A stretch of DNA of 64,000 nt from Pseudomonas sp. N3-W (GTDB lineage: Bacteria > Pseudomonadota > Gammaproteobacteria > Pseudomonadales > Pseudomonadaceae): assembly GCF_024970185.1 (NCBI RefSeq), contig NZ_CP103965.1:3530001-3594000 (forward strand). Direction: 5' to 3'. The notes under the pieces are model-generated. The model was not told where the DNA came from and did not search any database. It saw only the letters and a program-made list of their open reading frames with translations. The translations under genes and the position numbers were made by a program. Shown in pieces: positions 39,839 to 48,641 of this stretch. The first letter of the stretch is position 1. The number at the start of each line of letters is the position of its first letter.

Positions 39839-40342
39839 TCAAGGGGTGCGGTCCTTTTCCAGCAGTCGCACAACGACCGGCATCACACTGAACACCCCCA
39901 ACGCCAACAGCGTACTCAGCACCGCCGTCGCCTCGCGGCCCATGCCCGCGGCGACGCCAATGGCGGCGGTCATCCACAGGCCGGCGGCGGTGGTGAGGCC
40001 TTTCACCTGTTGGCCGTCTGCGTCTTCCTTGCCCTTGAGGATCGTCCCGGCGCCGAGAAAGCCGATGCCGGCGATCACGCCCTGCACCACGCGGCTCATC
40101 GCGTCCGCCTGGGAACCGGACATCTGTGGCACCAGCACAAACAGCGCCGCGCCCAATGCCACCAGCATGTGGGTCCGCACGCCGGCAGCCTTGCCTTTTT
40201 GCTCGCGTTCAAAACCGAGAACACCGCCCAGTACCGCCGCGATCAGCAGGCGCACGGTGATTTGCGTGAGTTGTTTTGCATCGCCGATGTCGGCGAATTC
40301 TGATTGCAACGTGACCCATACCTCATGCCACCAGGCGTTCAT
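39839..40342 (-). CDS. MgtC/SapB family inner membrane protein
   Basis: A 167-residue membrane protein with about four or five hydrophobic helices. LLIAAVLGGVLGFEREQKGK, the conserved AGVRTHMLVALGAALF and GVIAGIGFLGAGTIL segments are characteristic of the MgtC/SapB family. The soluble C-terminal domain of full MgtC is absent, so this is the short form. MgtC proteins are linked to survival at low magnesium and in hosts. The ATG at 40342 is preferred over 40402 because the longer form adds an unconserved polar leader. It converges with the proline-rich gene. Confidence 0.9.
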   Translation of the reverse strand: MNAWWHEVWVTLQSEFADIGDAKQLTQITVRLLIAAVLGGVLGFEREQKGKAAGVRTHMLVALGAALFVLVPQMSGSQADAMSRVVQGVIAGIGFLGAGTILKGKEDADGQQVKGLTTAAGLWMTAAIGVAAGMGREATAVLSTLLALGVFSVMPVVVRLLEKDRTP

Positions 40343-40462
40343 GGCGCAGTCCTTGTGATGATCGATAGGCGATGGACCGCAGCGACCATTAATCAGTTGC
40401 ACAGAACGATGGCCGGGCGCTGCGCCCTAACGATCAGTACCCGACAAAAAAAGGACGACACC

Positions 40463-40696
40463 ATGACCGTGCGCATCGAAAACCAGACCTGTTTCTTCAC
40501 CACGGAAAACGGCGAGGAAATCCGCTTGTGCCCCGACGTCACCATCATCACAGACTCGGAAAAAGCCATGTCAGCGGTGGAGCTTGACGGCGATCGCATC
40601 TACATCACCGAAGCAGAAGCCGACGCATTGACCGTAGCAGGCGCCGTGGACGGCCGTAAGCACCTGAAGGCGACCGACAGTGATTCGGTGATTTGA
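40463..40696 (+). CDS. DUF3203-type small protein
   Basis: A 77-residue acidic protein (MTVRIENQTCFFTTENGEE and onward) that looks like the Pseudomonas DUF3203 family. The family match is from memory and moderate. It is predicted to be mainly beta-strand followed by a short helix (TEAEADALTVAGA). AAGGA lies about nine bases before the ATG; the longer frame from 40304 covers the MgtC-like gene start region and is not used. A terminator follows directly, so the gene stands alone. The function is unknown. Confidence 0.65.
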   Translation: MTVRIENQTCFFTTENGEEIRLCPDVTIITDSEKAMSAVELDGDRIYITEAEADALTVAGAVDGRKHLKATDSDSVI

Positions 40697-40715
40697 CTGA
40701 CCCGGATCAACAACT

Positions 40716-40754
40716 GCCGCAAACGCCTGATATAGGCGCGTGCGGCCTGCTTTT
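40716..40754 (+). terminator. Rho-independent terminator of the DUF3203 gene
   Basis: A 13-bp imperfect stem (40716-40728 with 40734-40746, two mismatches) with a 5-base loop is followed by TTTT at 40751-40754. Confidence 0.7.
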
Positions 40755-40891
40755 GCGAGTGCTTCAACTTGTCGCAGGCCGCTTGAAAAAAGCCATCTGA
40801 TCCGCTTTTTATTGCAATAGCTGAGTCTGTTATGCAAACAGATCGCCGCGCATAGTGCTCACGCCTGATGGAGGCTGATGAGCGAAAGACC

Positions 40892-42319
40892 ATGAGCGAG
40901 AGAATCCCCGTCCGAACCGTAGAACCCAGCGCATTCATAAATCACGAGCCTTTGCGTCCAAAGATAAAGGCCAAGTCCAGCGACAACCTGATACACACCC
41001 GCAGTTTCACCGGTTTGTTCCGCACGCTGCGCATGACCGGCGCGGGGTTTCTGTTCCTGCTGTTTTTCGGCACGGTGTGGCTGAACTGGGGCGGCAGGCA
41101 GGCGGTGCTGTGGGATCTGTCCGAGAGCAAATTCCACATCTTTGGCGCGACCTTCTGGCCCCAGGATTTCATCCTGCTGTCGGCGCTGTTGATCATTGCC
41201 GCGTTCGGCCTGTTCGCGATCACCGTGTTCGCCGGGCGGGTCTGGTGTGGCTACACCTGCCCGCAGAGTTCGTGGACCTGGATCTTCATGTGGTGCGAGA
41301 AAATCACCGAAGGCGAACGCAACCAGCGGATCAAGCTGCAAGCGGCGCCCTGGGGTCTGAACAAACTGATCCGGCGCTCGGCCAAGCACACGCTGTGGCT
41401 GGCGATCAGCCTGCTCACCGGCCTGACCTTTGTCGGCTATTTCACGCCGATCCGCCCGTTGGCCGAAGAATTGCTGACCTGGCAAATGGGCGGCGTGAGT
41501 CTGTTCTGGGTGCTGTTTTTCACGGGCGCCACTTACATCAACGCCGGTTGGCTGCGTGAAGCGGTGTGCATGCACATGTGCCCTTATGCGCGTTTCCAGA
41601 GCGTGATGTTCGACAAAGACACCCTGACCATTTCCTACGACACCGTCCGTGGCGACATCCGTGGTCCGCGCAAACGCGGGGTGAAACCGGCCAACATCGG
41701 CCTTGGCGATTGCATCGACTGCCACTTGTGCGTGCAGGTCTGCCCGACCGGCATCGACATCCGCGACGGTCTGCAAATGGAATGCATCGGGTGCGCCGCG
41801 TGCATCGACGCCTGCGATTCGATCATGGACAAGATGGGCTACGCCCGTGGCCTGATCAGCTACACCTCCGAACATGAATTGCAGGGCGGCAAGACCCATC
41901 TGCTGCGCCCTCGACTGATCGGCTACACCGCTGTGCTGCTGCTGATGATCGGCGCCCTCGCCCTGGCGCTGGTGGAACGGCCGATGGTGTCGCTGGACGT
42001 CAGCAAGGACCGTGGCCTGTTCCGCGAGAACAGCGAAGGCCAGATCGAAAACATCTACAGCCTGAAGGTCATCAACAAGACCCAGCAACGCCAGGACTAC
42101 AAGCTGACGTTGGTAGACGGCGACGGCTTCCAGCTGCAAGGCAAGACCGACCTGAGCCTGGCGCCCGGCGAGATTGTCGATGTGCCGGTGTCGGTGGCGA
42201 TGACCACGGACCGGCCGAGCAGCAGCTCGCAGACCATTGCGTTCAAGATTGTCGACCGCGATGAGCCGGATGTTTATAGCGTGGCCAAGAGCCGGTTTGT
42301 TGCGCCGATGAATCGTTGA
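40892..42319 (+). CDS. ccoG: Cytochrome c oxidase accessory protein CcoG (FixG)
   Basis: A 475-residue inner-membrane ferredoxin-like protein needed for copper delivery to cbb3-type oxidase (known for the family). Five hydrophobic helices are visible. Two 4Fe-4S motifs are at Cys274-277-280-284 (CIDCHLCVQVCP) and Cys298-301-304-308 (CIGCAACIDAC). A membrane CxxC pair in WCGYTCPQS and CMHMCPYARF are also present, and the C-terminus is an Ig-like periplasmic domain. The ATG at 40868 is also in frame; 40892 (MSERIPVRTVEP) is the more likely start. The ccoNOQP and ccoHIS genes are not in this window, so this is a detached copy. No Anr box was found upstream. Confidence 0.93.
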   Translation: MSERIPVRTVEPSAFINHEPLRPKIKAKSSDNLIHTRSFTGLFRTLRMTGAGFLFLLFFGTVWLNWGGRQAVLWDLSESKFHIFGATFWPQDFILLSALLIIAAFGLFAITVFAGRVWCGYTCPQSSWTWIFMWCEKITEGERNQRIKLQAAPWGLNKLIRRSAKHTLWLAISLLTGLTFVGYFTPIRPLAEELLTWQMGGVSLFWVLFFTGATYINAGWLREAVCMHMCPYARFQSVMFDKDTLTISYDTVRGDIRGPRKRGVKPANIGLGDCIDCHLCVQVCPTGIDIRDGLQMECIGCAACIDACDSIMDKMGYARGLISYTSEHELQGGKTHLLRPRLIGYTAVLLLMIGALALALVERPMVSLDVSKDRGLFRENSEGQIENIYSLKVINKTQQRQDYKLTLVDGDGFQLQGKTDLSLAPGEIVDVPVSVAMTTDRPSSSSQTIAFKIVDRDEPDVYSVAKSRFVAPMNR

Positions 42320-42350
42320 GCCTTTACCTTTAGACTGCGGTGCTGCCATG

Positions 42351-42366
42351 CGCGAGCAGGCTCGCG
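42351..42366. repeat. REP remnant
   Basis: A 16-base palindromic REP core (CGCGAGCAGGCTCGCG) in the 94-base gap between ccoG and the MocR-type gene. Confidence 0.6.
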
Positions 42367-42413
42367 AAGAAGCCACTCCCGACTTCACTGAACGACACCA
42401 ACCCGAGTGCACG

Positions 42414-43823
42414 ATGAAACGCTACGAAAAATTCGCCGATGACATCGCTGAACTGATCCGCTCCGGGGTGCTCGGCCCCGGCCAGCGCGTGCCGTCGGTG
42501 CGCTATGCCAGCCAGACTTACGGGGTCAGCCCCTCCACCGTGTTCCAGGCCTATTACCTGCTGGAGCGCCGTGGCCTGATCCGCGCCCGGCCGCGCTCCG
42601 GGTACTTCGTCAACACCCATGCGCCGAGTCCGTTTTCGGAGCCGGTAATCAGCAGCCAGGTCAACGAGTCCACAGAAGTCGACGTCAGCGAACTGGTGTT
42701 CTCGGTACTCGACTCGATCAAGGACCCGACCACCGTGCCGTTCGGCTCGGCATTCCCGAGCCCGACGCTGTTCCCCCTGCAGCGGCTGTCGCGTTCGCTG
42801 GCCAGTGCCGCCCGGGAAATGGACCCGCGCATGGTGGTCACCGACATGTCGCCGGGCAATCCGCAGCTGCGGCGGCAAATCGCCCTGCGCTACATGGTCG
42901 GCGGGTTGATGCTGCCGATGGAAGAACTGCTGATCACCAACGGCGCTTTGGAGGCACTCAACCTGTGCCTGCAAGCCGTCACTGAGCCCGGCGACCTGGT
43001 AGCCATCGAAGCCCCGGCGTTCTACGCCAGCCTGCAAGTGCTGGAGCGGCTGAAGCTCAAAGCCGTGGAAATCCCCGTGCATCCACGGGACGGCATTGAC
43101 CTTGGCGTGCTGGCACAAACCCTGGAGCGCCACCCGATCAAGGCCTGCTGGTGCATGACCAGTTTCCAGAACCCCATGGGCGCCACCATGCCCGAGGCGA
43201 AGAAACAGGAGCTGGTGGCGTTGTTGCGCAGCCATCAGGTGCCGCTGATCGAGGATGACGTCTATGCCGAACTCTATTACGGCCAGCAAGCACCGAAGCC
43301 GGCCAAGGCGTTCGACACCGAAGGGCTGGTGATGCATTGCGGCTCGTTCGCCAAGAGCCTGGCCCCCGGCTACCGCATCGGCTGGGTCGCTGCCGGGCGC
43401 TATGCGCAAAAAATCGAACGGCTGAAACTCATGACCTCGCTCTGCGCCTCGATGCCGGCTCAGGCGGCAATCGCCGATTATCTGCAACACGGTGGTTATG
43501 ACCGGCACCTGCGCAAATTGCGTTATGCGTTGGAAGAACAGCAGAGCGCCATGCTCGCGGCGATTGCCCGCTACTTTCCGGCACAGACCCGCGTCAGCCA
43601 GCCGGCAGGCGGCTACTTCCTGTGGCTGGAACTGCCACCGCAGATGGATTCGTTGAAATTGTTTCAGATGGCGCTGGCGCAAGGCATCAGCATTGCACCG
43701 GGGCCGATTTTTTCACCGACCCAGCGCTTCAGGAATTGTATTCGGCTGAACTATGGCAGCCCGTGGGATGAGGCGGCCGAAAAGGCGATGGAGACGCTGG
43801 GGCGAATTGTGCGCTCGTTCTGA
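42414..43823 (+). CDS. MocR-type (GntR/aminotransferase) transcriptional regulator
   Basis: A 469-residue chimera of an N-terminal GntR winged helix (about residues 1-70, with RVPSVRYASQTYGVSPSTVF) and a class I PLP aminotransferase domain. The PLP lysine is Lys314 in SFAKSLAPGYRIGW, and the substrate-binding Arg region is at the C-terminus. MocR regulators use PLP or amino compounds as effectors. An ATG at 42414 fits the typical MKRYEKFADD start; the open frame upstream is REP-derived. No target gene can be read from the context, the upstream ccoG being only a neighbour. Confidence 0.93.
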   Translation: MKRYEKFADDIAELIRSGVLGPGQRVPSVRYASQTYGVSPSTVFQAYYLLERRGLIRARPRSGYFVNTHAPSPFSEPVISSQVNESTEVDVSELVFSVLDSIKDPTTVPFGSAFPSPTLFPLQRLSRSLASAAREMDPRMVVTDMSPGNPQLRRQIALRYMVGGLMLPMEELLITNGALEALNLCLQAVTEPGDLVAIEAPAFYASLQVLERLKLKAVEIPVHPRDGIDLGVLAQTLERHPIKACWCMTSFQNPMGATMPEAKKQELVALLRSHQVPLIEDDVYAELYYGQQAPKPAKAFDTEGLVMHCGSFAKSLAPGYRIGWVAAGRYAQKIERLKLMTSLCASMPAQAAIADYLQHGGYDRHLRKLRYALEEQQSAMLAAIARYFPAQTRVSQPAGGYFLWLELPPQMDSLKLFQMALAQGISIAPGPIFSPTQRFRNCIRLNYGSPWDEAAEKAMETLGRIVRSF

Positions 43824-43850
43824 CAGATAGGGGGTGTATGTCATGCCGCC

Positions 43851-43926
43851 TTCGCGAGCCAGCCCGCTCCCACAGGGGATTTGTGAACGCCACAGATCCC
43901 CTGTGGAGCGAGCCTGCTCGCGAAGA
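43851..43926. repeat. REPIN, imperfect
   Basis: Two inverted REP copies, 43851-43875 and 43910-43926 plus flanks, with CTCCCACAGGGGAT and ATCCCCTGTGGAG also inverted inside. Several mismatches suggest an older copy. It lies between the convergent MocR and SDR genes. Confidence 0.8.
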
Positions 43927-43956
43927 GGCCCGCACAGACGACGCAAATCTTGAAGG

Positions 43957-44703
43957 CTAGCGCCCACCCCCCAGATCAACAAAGGTCCCGGTGGCATAAG
44001 AAGCCTTGTCCGACAGCAGCCACACAATCGCCTCGGCCACTTCATCCGGCCGTCCGCCGCGGGCCATCGGGATCGCCGACTCCAGCTTGCTCACCCGGTC
44101 CGGGTCGCCGCTCAGCGCGTGGAAGTCGGTGTAGATAAAGCCCGGTCGCACCGCATTGACGCGAATCCCTTCACCCGCCACTTCCTTGGACAGGCCGATG
44201 GTGAAGCTGTCCAGCGCGCCTTTGGAGGCGGCGTAATCAACATATTCGTTGGGCGACCCCAGGCGCGAAGCCACCGACGAGACGTTGACGATGCTGCCGC
44301 CCTGCCCGCCGTGTTTGGGCGACATGCGCAGGATCGCGTGTTTGGCGCAGAGGATCGGTGCCAGCACGTTGGTTTTCAGGGTTTTGAGAATACGAAACTC
44401 GGACATCTCGTCGACCCGGGACTTATGCCCCACGGTGCCGGCGTTGTTCACCAGCGCAGTGACCCGGCCGAGTTCGGCGTCCACCCGATGAAACATGGCG
44501 ATCACTTCGTCTTCGATGCTGACGTCGGCGCGCACAGTGATGGCTTGCACGCCCAGGGCGCGGACTTGCTCCAGCACACTGAGCGCGGCCTGTTCGTCGG
44601 CCTGGTAGTTGATGCAGATCCGATAGCCCTGCGCAGCGGCCAATAGCGCCGTGGCGGCGCCGATACCCCGGCCCCCGCCGGTGATGACGATGACTTTATC
44701 CAT
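43957..44703 (-). CDS. Short-chain dehydrogenase/reductase (SDR)
   Basis: A 248-residue classical SDR. The cofactor motif TGGGRGIG is at residues 8-15, NNAG at 86-89, the catalytic Ser142/143, Tyr157 and Lys161 (YAASK). It is similar to glucose 1-dehydrogenase/3-oxoacyl-ACP reductase-like enzymes; the substrate is not known. A start ATG at 44703 is preceded by a weak site (GGGGGAACG). It stands alone between two REPINs. Confidence 0.92.
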   Translation of the reverse strand: MDKVIVITGGGRGIGAATALLAAAQGYRICINYQADEQAALSVLEQVRALGVQAITVRADVSIEDEVIAMFHRVDAELGRVTALVNNAGTVGHKSRVDEMSEFRILKTLKTNVLAPILCAKHAILRMSPKHGGQGGSIVNVSSVASRLGSPNEYVDYAASKGALDSFTIGLSKEVAGEGIRVNAVRPGFIYTDFHALSGDPDRVSKLESAIPMARGGRPDEVAEAIVWLLSDKASYATGTFVDLGGGR

Positions 44704-44800
44704 GCTGGCGTTCCCCCATTCCTAGCGTAAGCAATCGAGACCAAGAATAACCGTCATTGGCAGGATTTGCATGGGGTCTGTGTTGTCTTTACCGACGCCA

Positions 44801-44862
44801 TCGCGGGCAAGCCACGCGCCCACACATTACGCAAAACCTGTGGGAGCGTGGCTTGCCCGCGA
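44801..44862. repeat. REPIN
   Basis: Perfect 17-bp inverted arms (44801-44817 and 44846-44862), REP core GCGGGCAAGCCACGC, 28 bases apart. It lies 19 bases after the stop of the c-di-GMP gene on the - strand. Confidence 0.88.
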
Positions 44863-44881
44863 TGAACGATAACGCGGTCTG

Positions 44882-46963
44882 TCAGCCCGCCGCCAAGCGC
44901 TCCCCACGGTGAATATCGGCCATGAAGCGCTCCGCCGGCAGCGGGTACCCGAGCAGATACCCTTGCAGCGAATCGCAGCCCAACTGGGTCAAAAAGTCCT
45001 GCTGCACGCCCGTCTCGACGCCTTCGGCAACGATCCGCAGCCCCAGCGCCTGACCCAACGCCACGATCGCCGAGACAATCGCCGCATCATCACTGTCATG
45101 TTCCAGATCGCGAACAAAACCCCGGTCGATTTTCAGCTCGTTGGCCGGCAGACGCTTGAGGTACATCAGGCTTGAATAGCCGGTGCCAAAGTCGTCGATG
45201 GACAGGTCCACGCCCATTTCCGAGAGTTCCTGAAGCACCGTCATGCTCGCGTCGGCATCGCTCATGGCGGTGGTTTCGGTGATTTCCAGGGTCAGGCTGT
45301 TGGCCGGCAAATGGTGAGTGGCCAGCGCCTTGGCGACGCTCTGCACCAACCCCGTGTGGCAGAACTGCAAGGCCGAGAGGTTCACCGCGATGCGCCAATC
45401 GGTGTAGCCGAGCACATACCATTCGCGCATCTGTCGGCAGGCTTCGTTCAGCACCCACTCGCCAATCGGGATGATCAGGCCGGTCTTTTCCGCCAGATCG
45501 ATGAACTTGTCCGGCAGCAGCATTCCCTGAGTCGGGTGTTCCCAGCGCAACAAGGCTTCGGCACCGACCGGGCGGCCATTGCCTGCATTGAACTTGGGTT
45601 GGTAATGCAGGCTGAACTGCTGCTGATCCAGTGCGGCGCGCAGATCCTGCAACAATTGCAGCTGCTTGCGCGCGTTGCTGTTCATCGAGGCGTCGAAGAA
45701 GCTGTAACCGTTCTTGCCCGCGCCCTTGGCGTGGTACATCGCCGCATCGGCGTTCATCAGCAGTTCCTGGGCGGTCTGGCCGTTGCCCGGATACAGCGCG
45801 ATGCCGACGCTGGCGGAAATCTGCAGGTCATGTTCGGCAACCCGGAACGAGCGCGCTACCAGCGCCACCTGACGCGCTGCCAGGTTCAGGGCGTCGTTCG
45901 GCTCACTGAGGCGCACCAGCAACACAAACTCGTCACCGCCGATCCGCGCCAGGGTGTCCTGGCTGCGCAGATCTTCACGCAGGCGCAGACCCACTTCGCG
46001 CAGCAACTGGTCGCCCATGTGGTGGCCGAAGGCATCGTTGACCGGTTTGAAACCGTCCAGATCGATGAACATCAAGGCGAAACACCCGCCCTGCTCCTCG
46101 ACCTTGGACATGGCCAGTCCAATGCGGTCAGCCAGCAACATGCGGTTTGGCAAACCGGTCAGGGTGTCGTGCAGCGCCAGTTGCGTGAGTTCGCGGTTGG
46201 CTTCGGTCAGCGATTGCGCGAGGTCGGCGGTGCGGGCTTCCATGCGCGCATCAAGAATCGAGGTCAGCAAGGCAATGCTCAACACCGCCAGGGTGGTGAT
46301 CAGCACCAGATTGTCCAGGCCTTTGCCGCTCAAGCCATTGAGCGCTGCACCGCAGAAACTGCCGTCGGGAAAACGCGCGGCGGCCATGCCGGTGTAGTGC
46401 ATGCCGACGATGGCGATGCCCATGATCACCGCCGCGCCGCCACGAATCAGGCGTACATAAGGCGTGTGTTTGCGTAACCGGAAAGCGATCCACAGCGCGG
46501 CAGCGGATGCGCCCACGGCGATCAGCAAGGACGCGCCGAACAGCGTCGGGTCGTAGTCGATACCCGGTTGCATGCGCATCGCCGCCATACCGGTGTAGTG
46601 CATGGCGCTGATGCCGGCGCCCATGATCAGCGCCCCGAAGCAAAGCTGCCAGACTGGCAGTCGCGCCTGACTGACCAGCCACAAGGCGAAACCGCAGGAC
46701 AGGATGGCGATGATCAGCGACAGCAGGGTGATGTTCAGGTCGTAGCCCAGATCGATGGGCAGTTTGAAGGCCAGCATGCCGATGAAATGCATCGACCAGA
46801 CACCCACACCCATCGCCAGCGCGCCACCGGCCGTCCACAGGTGCACGGCCCGGCCCTTGGCGGTGGCGATGCGGCCGGTCAGGTCCAGAGCGGTGTAGGA
46901 CGCCAGAATGGCTACGCAAAGGGAAATGAAGACCAGCGTGAGGGAATAACTACCGATGAGCAT
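44882..46963 (-). CDS. MHYT-GGDEF-EAL cyclic-di-GMP protein (MucR/NbdA-like)
   Basis: A 693-residue inner-membrane protein. About the first 250 residues hold seven hydrophobic helices with three MHYT-type repeats (SMHFIGMLAF, AMHYTGMAAM, GMHYTGMAAA), a proposed copper/NO/O2 sensor. A diguanylate cyclase domain follows with an intact GGDEF at 342-346, then an EAL phosphodiesterase domain with EAL at 469-471 and DDFGTGYSS. The architecture matches P. aeruginosa MucR and NbdA, which control alginate, biofilm dispersal and c-di-GMP. The start at 46963 is typical (MLIGSYS); a longer frame to 47050 lacks conservation. Confidence 0.93.
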   Translation of the reverse strand: MLIGSYSLTLVFISLCVAILASYTALDLTGRIATAKGRAVHLWTAGGALAMGVGVWSMHFIGMLAFKLPIDLGYDLNITLLSLIIAILSCGFALWLVSQARLPVWQLCFGALIMGAGISAMHYTGMAAMRMQPGIDYDPTLFGASLLIAVGASAAALWIAFRLRKHTPYVRLIRGGAAVIMGIAIVGMHYTGMAAARFPDGSFCGAALNGLSGKGLDNLVLITTLAVLSIALLTSILDARMEARTADLAQSLTEANRELTQLALHDTLTGLPNRMLLADRIGLAMSKVEEQGGCFALMFIDLDGFKPVNDAFGHHMGDQLLREVGLRLREDLRSQDTLARIGGDEFVLLVRLSEPNDALNLAARQVALVARSFRVAEHDLQISASVGIALYPGNGQTAQELLMNADAAMYHAKGAGKNGYSFFDASMNSNARKQLQLLQDLRAALDQQQFSLHYQPKFNAGNGRPVGAEALLRWEHPTQGMLLPDKFIDLAEKTGLIIPIGEWVLNEACRQMREWYVLGYTDWRIAVNLSALQFCHTGLVQSVAKALATHHLPANSLTLEITETTAMSDADASMTVLQELSEMGVDLSIDDFGTGYSSLMYLKRLPANELKIDRGFVRDLEHDSDDAAIVSAIVALGQALGLRIVAEGVETGVQQDFLTQLGCDSLQGYLLGYPLPAERFMADIHRGERLAAG

Positions 46964-47134
46964 GGGATTTCTCGCGACCGCCCCTCGCCCGACGCGTCCG
47001 TTCCAGAGGGGCAAAGCCGGCGATTGTACTGATTGCGCGCAGGAACGCACTCACTAAGTAATCAAATGGCCATCAACCCGATGAAACGCTTGTTTGACGT
47101 CAAGATCCCGCTATCTCGGGCCCGCTGAAATCCC

Positions 47135-47150
47135 CTGTGGGAGCGGGCTT
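47135..47150. repeat. Half REP after opmB
   Basis: A solitary REP half (CTGTGGGAGCGGGCTT) nine bases past the opmB stop on the - strand; no inverted partner. Confidence 0.6.
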
Positions 47151-47159
47151 GGTCCGAGG

Positions 47160-48641
47160 TTATTTATTGTCGCTGACGTCCAGCTGCCCGTCCCAGCCGC
47201 CGCCCAGCGCCGCAATCAATTGCACGCTGGCAATCAATCGGCTCTGCAACAACGTCAGCACACTTTGTTCGTTGCTCAATGCCGTGGCTTGCACCACCAC
47301 GACGTCGATGTAGGCGATCAACCCGGCCTTGTACTGGTTCTGGGTCAGGCGCAGGGAGTCACGCGCCGCGTCCAGGGCTTCCTGGCGTACGCTGGCTTCG
47401 TCTTCATACACTTTGAGCTGCACCAGGTAGTTTTCCACCTCGCGGAAGCCGTCGAGTACGGTCTGGCGGTATTTGGCCACCGTTTCGTCGTACAGCGCTT
47501 CGTTGCGATCCACTTCCGCCGAGCGGGCGCCGCCGTCGAAGATCGGCAGCGATACCTTCGGCCCTACCGACCAGAAACGGTTCGGCAAGCTGATCAGATT
47601 GGAGGACGTACTGCTGCTGTAACCGCCGCTCAGGCTCAGGCTCAAGTCCGGGTAGTAGGCGGCCTTGGCCACGCCGATGTTGGCGTTGGCAGCGATCACC
47701 GAGCGTTCGGCCGAGGCGATGTCTGGGCGCCGCTCCAGCAGTTGCGACGGCAGGTTCAGGGGGATTTGCGGCAGCGTCGGGATGTCCTGGGTTTCTGCCA
47801 GGTTGAACTCGGCAGGCGCCAGGCCAATCAGCACGGCGATGGCGTTTTCGAACTGCGCCCGTTGCCAGATCAGGTCCACCAGATTCGCTTGCGTGGTTTT
47901 GAGCTGGGTCTGCGCCTGCGCCACGGCATCGCGCCCGGAGATTCCGAACTTGTACTGGTTCTGGGTCATTTGCAAGGAACGCTGATAGGCGTCGACCGTC
48001 GCTTCCAGCAGTCGTTTCTGCTGATCGATCACTCGCAACTGCAAGTAGTTCTGCACCAGCTCCGACTGCTGGCTCAGGCGCATCGCCGCCAGATCGGCGA
48101 AGCTCGCCTGGGCGCTGGCTTTGTTGGCCTCCAGCCCGCGACGCAACTTGCCCCAGACATCCGCTTCCCAACTGACGCCCAACTGAGTGTTGTAGGTGTC
48201 GCGGATGCCGCTGGCAGAACTGCTCAGGCTCGAACTGCTGCTGCCGGCACCCTGACTGGAACGGGTTTTACCGGCGCTCAGGTCGACCGTGGGGTAAAAC
48301 GCCGCACGGGCACTGCTGACCAGCGCCTGGGACTGGCGATAACGCGCTTCGGCCTGGGCCACGGTCTGGTTGGCGTTGTTGAGTTTTTCGATCAGGCCAT
48401 TGAGCTGCCGGTCACCATACAACTCCCACCAGGCACCGCGGGCCAGCGAATCGCTCGGATTGGCCTGACGCCAGCCCTCGGCTTCCTTGTACTGCACAGG
48501 CGCCGCCGTTTGCGGGCGATGATAATCCGGGCCGACAGCGCAGGCACTGAGCATGGCCACGCACAACGACAGACTCAACAGGCGCGAACCCCGGGCCATG
48601 GCCAGCGGTGCAGTCAGTGTGACAAGTGAACGGTCAGTCAT
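47160..48641 (-). CDS. opmB: Outer-membrane efflux lipoprotein OpmB (OprM/NodT family)
   Basis: A 493-residue outer-membrane channel of RND efflux systems. It has a lipoprotein signal peptide with lipobox LSAC and lipidated Cys34, followed by VGPDYHRP, the usual start of the OprM family. Two repeats of the outer-membrane efflux domain follow; NQYKFGISGRDAV and NQYKAGLIAYIDV mark the equivalent coiled-coil hairpins. It is the last gene of the run muxA-muxB-muxC-opmB and overlaps muxC by four bases, so it is the dedicated exit duct for those pumps. Confidence 0.93.
   Translation of the reverse strand: MTDRSLVTLTAPLAMARGSRLLSLSLCVAMLSACAVGPDYHRPQTAAPVQYKEAEGWRQANPSDSLARGAWWELYGDRQLNGLIEKLNNANQTVAQAEARYRQSQALVSSARAAFYPTVDLSAGKTRSSQGAGSSSSSLSSSASGIRDTYNTQLGVSWEADVWGKLRRGLEANKASAQASFADLAAMRLSQQSELVQNYLQLRVIDQQKRLLEATVDAYQRSLQMTQNQYKFGISGRDAVAQAQTQLKTTQANLVDLIWQRAQFENAIAVLIGLAPAEFNLAETQDIPTLPQIPLNLPSQLLERRPDIASAERSVIAANANIGVAKAAYYPDLSLSLSGGYSSSTSSNLISLPNRFWSVGPKVSLPIFDGGARSAEVDRNEALYDETVAKYRQTVLDGFREVENYLVQLKVYEDEASVRQEALDAARDSLRLTQNQYKAGLIAYIDVVVVQATALSNEQSVLTLLQSRLIASVQLIAALGGGWDGQLDVSDNK

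Noticed and set aside
40684..40710. Possible Anr box upstream of ccoG (TTGAC...ATCAA)
   Set aside because: The half sites are eight bases apart instead of four, so the spacing does not fit FNR/Anr.
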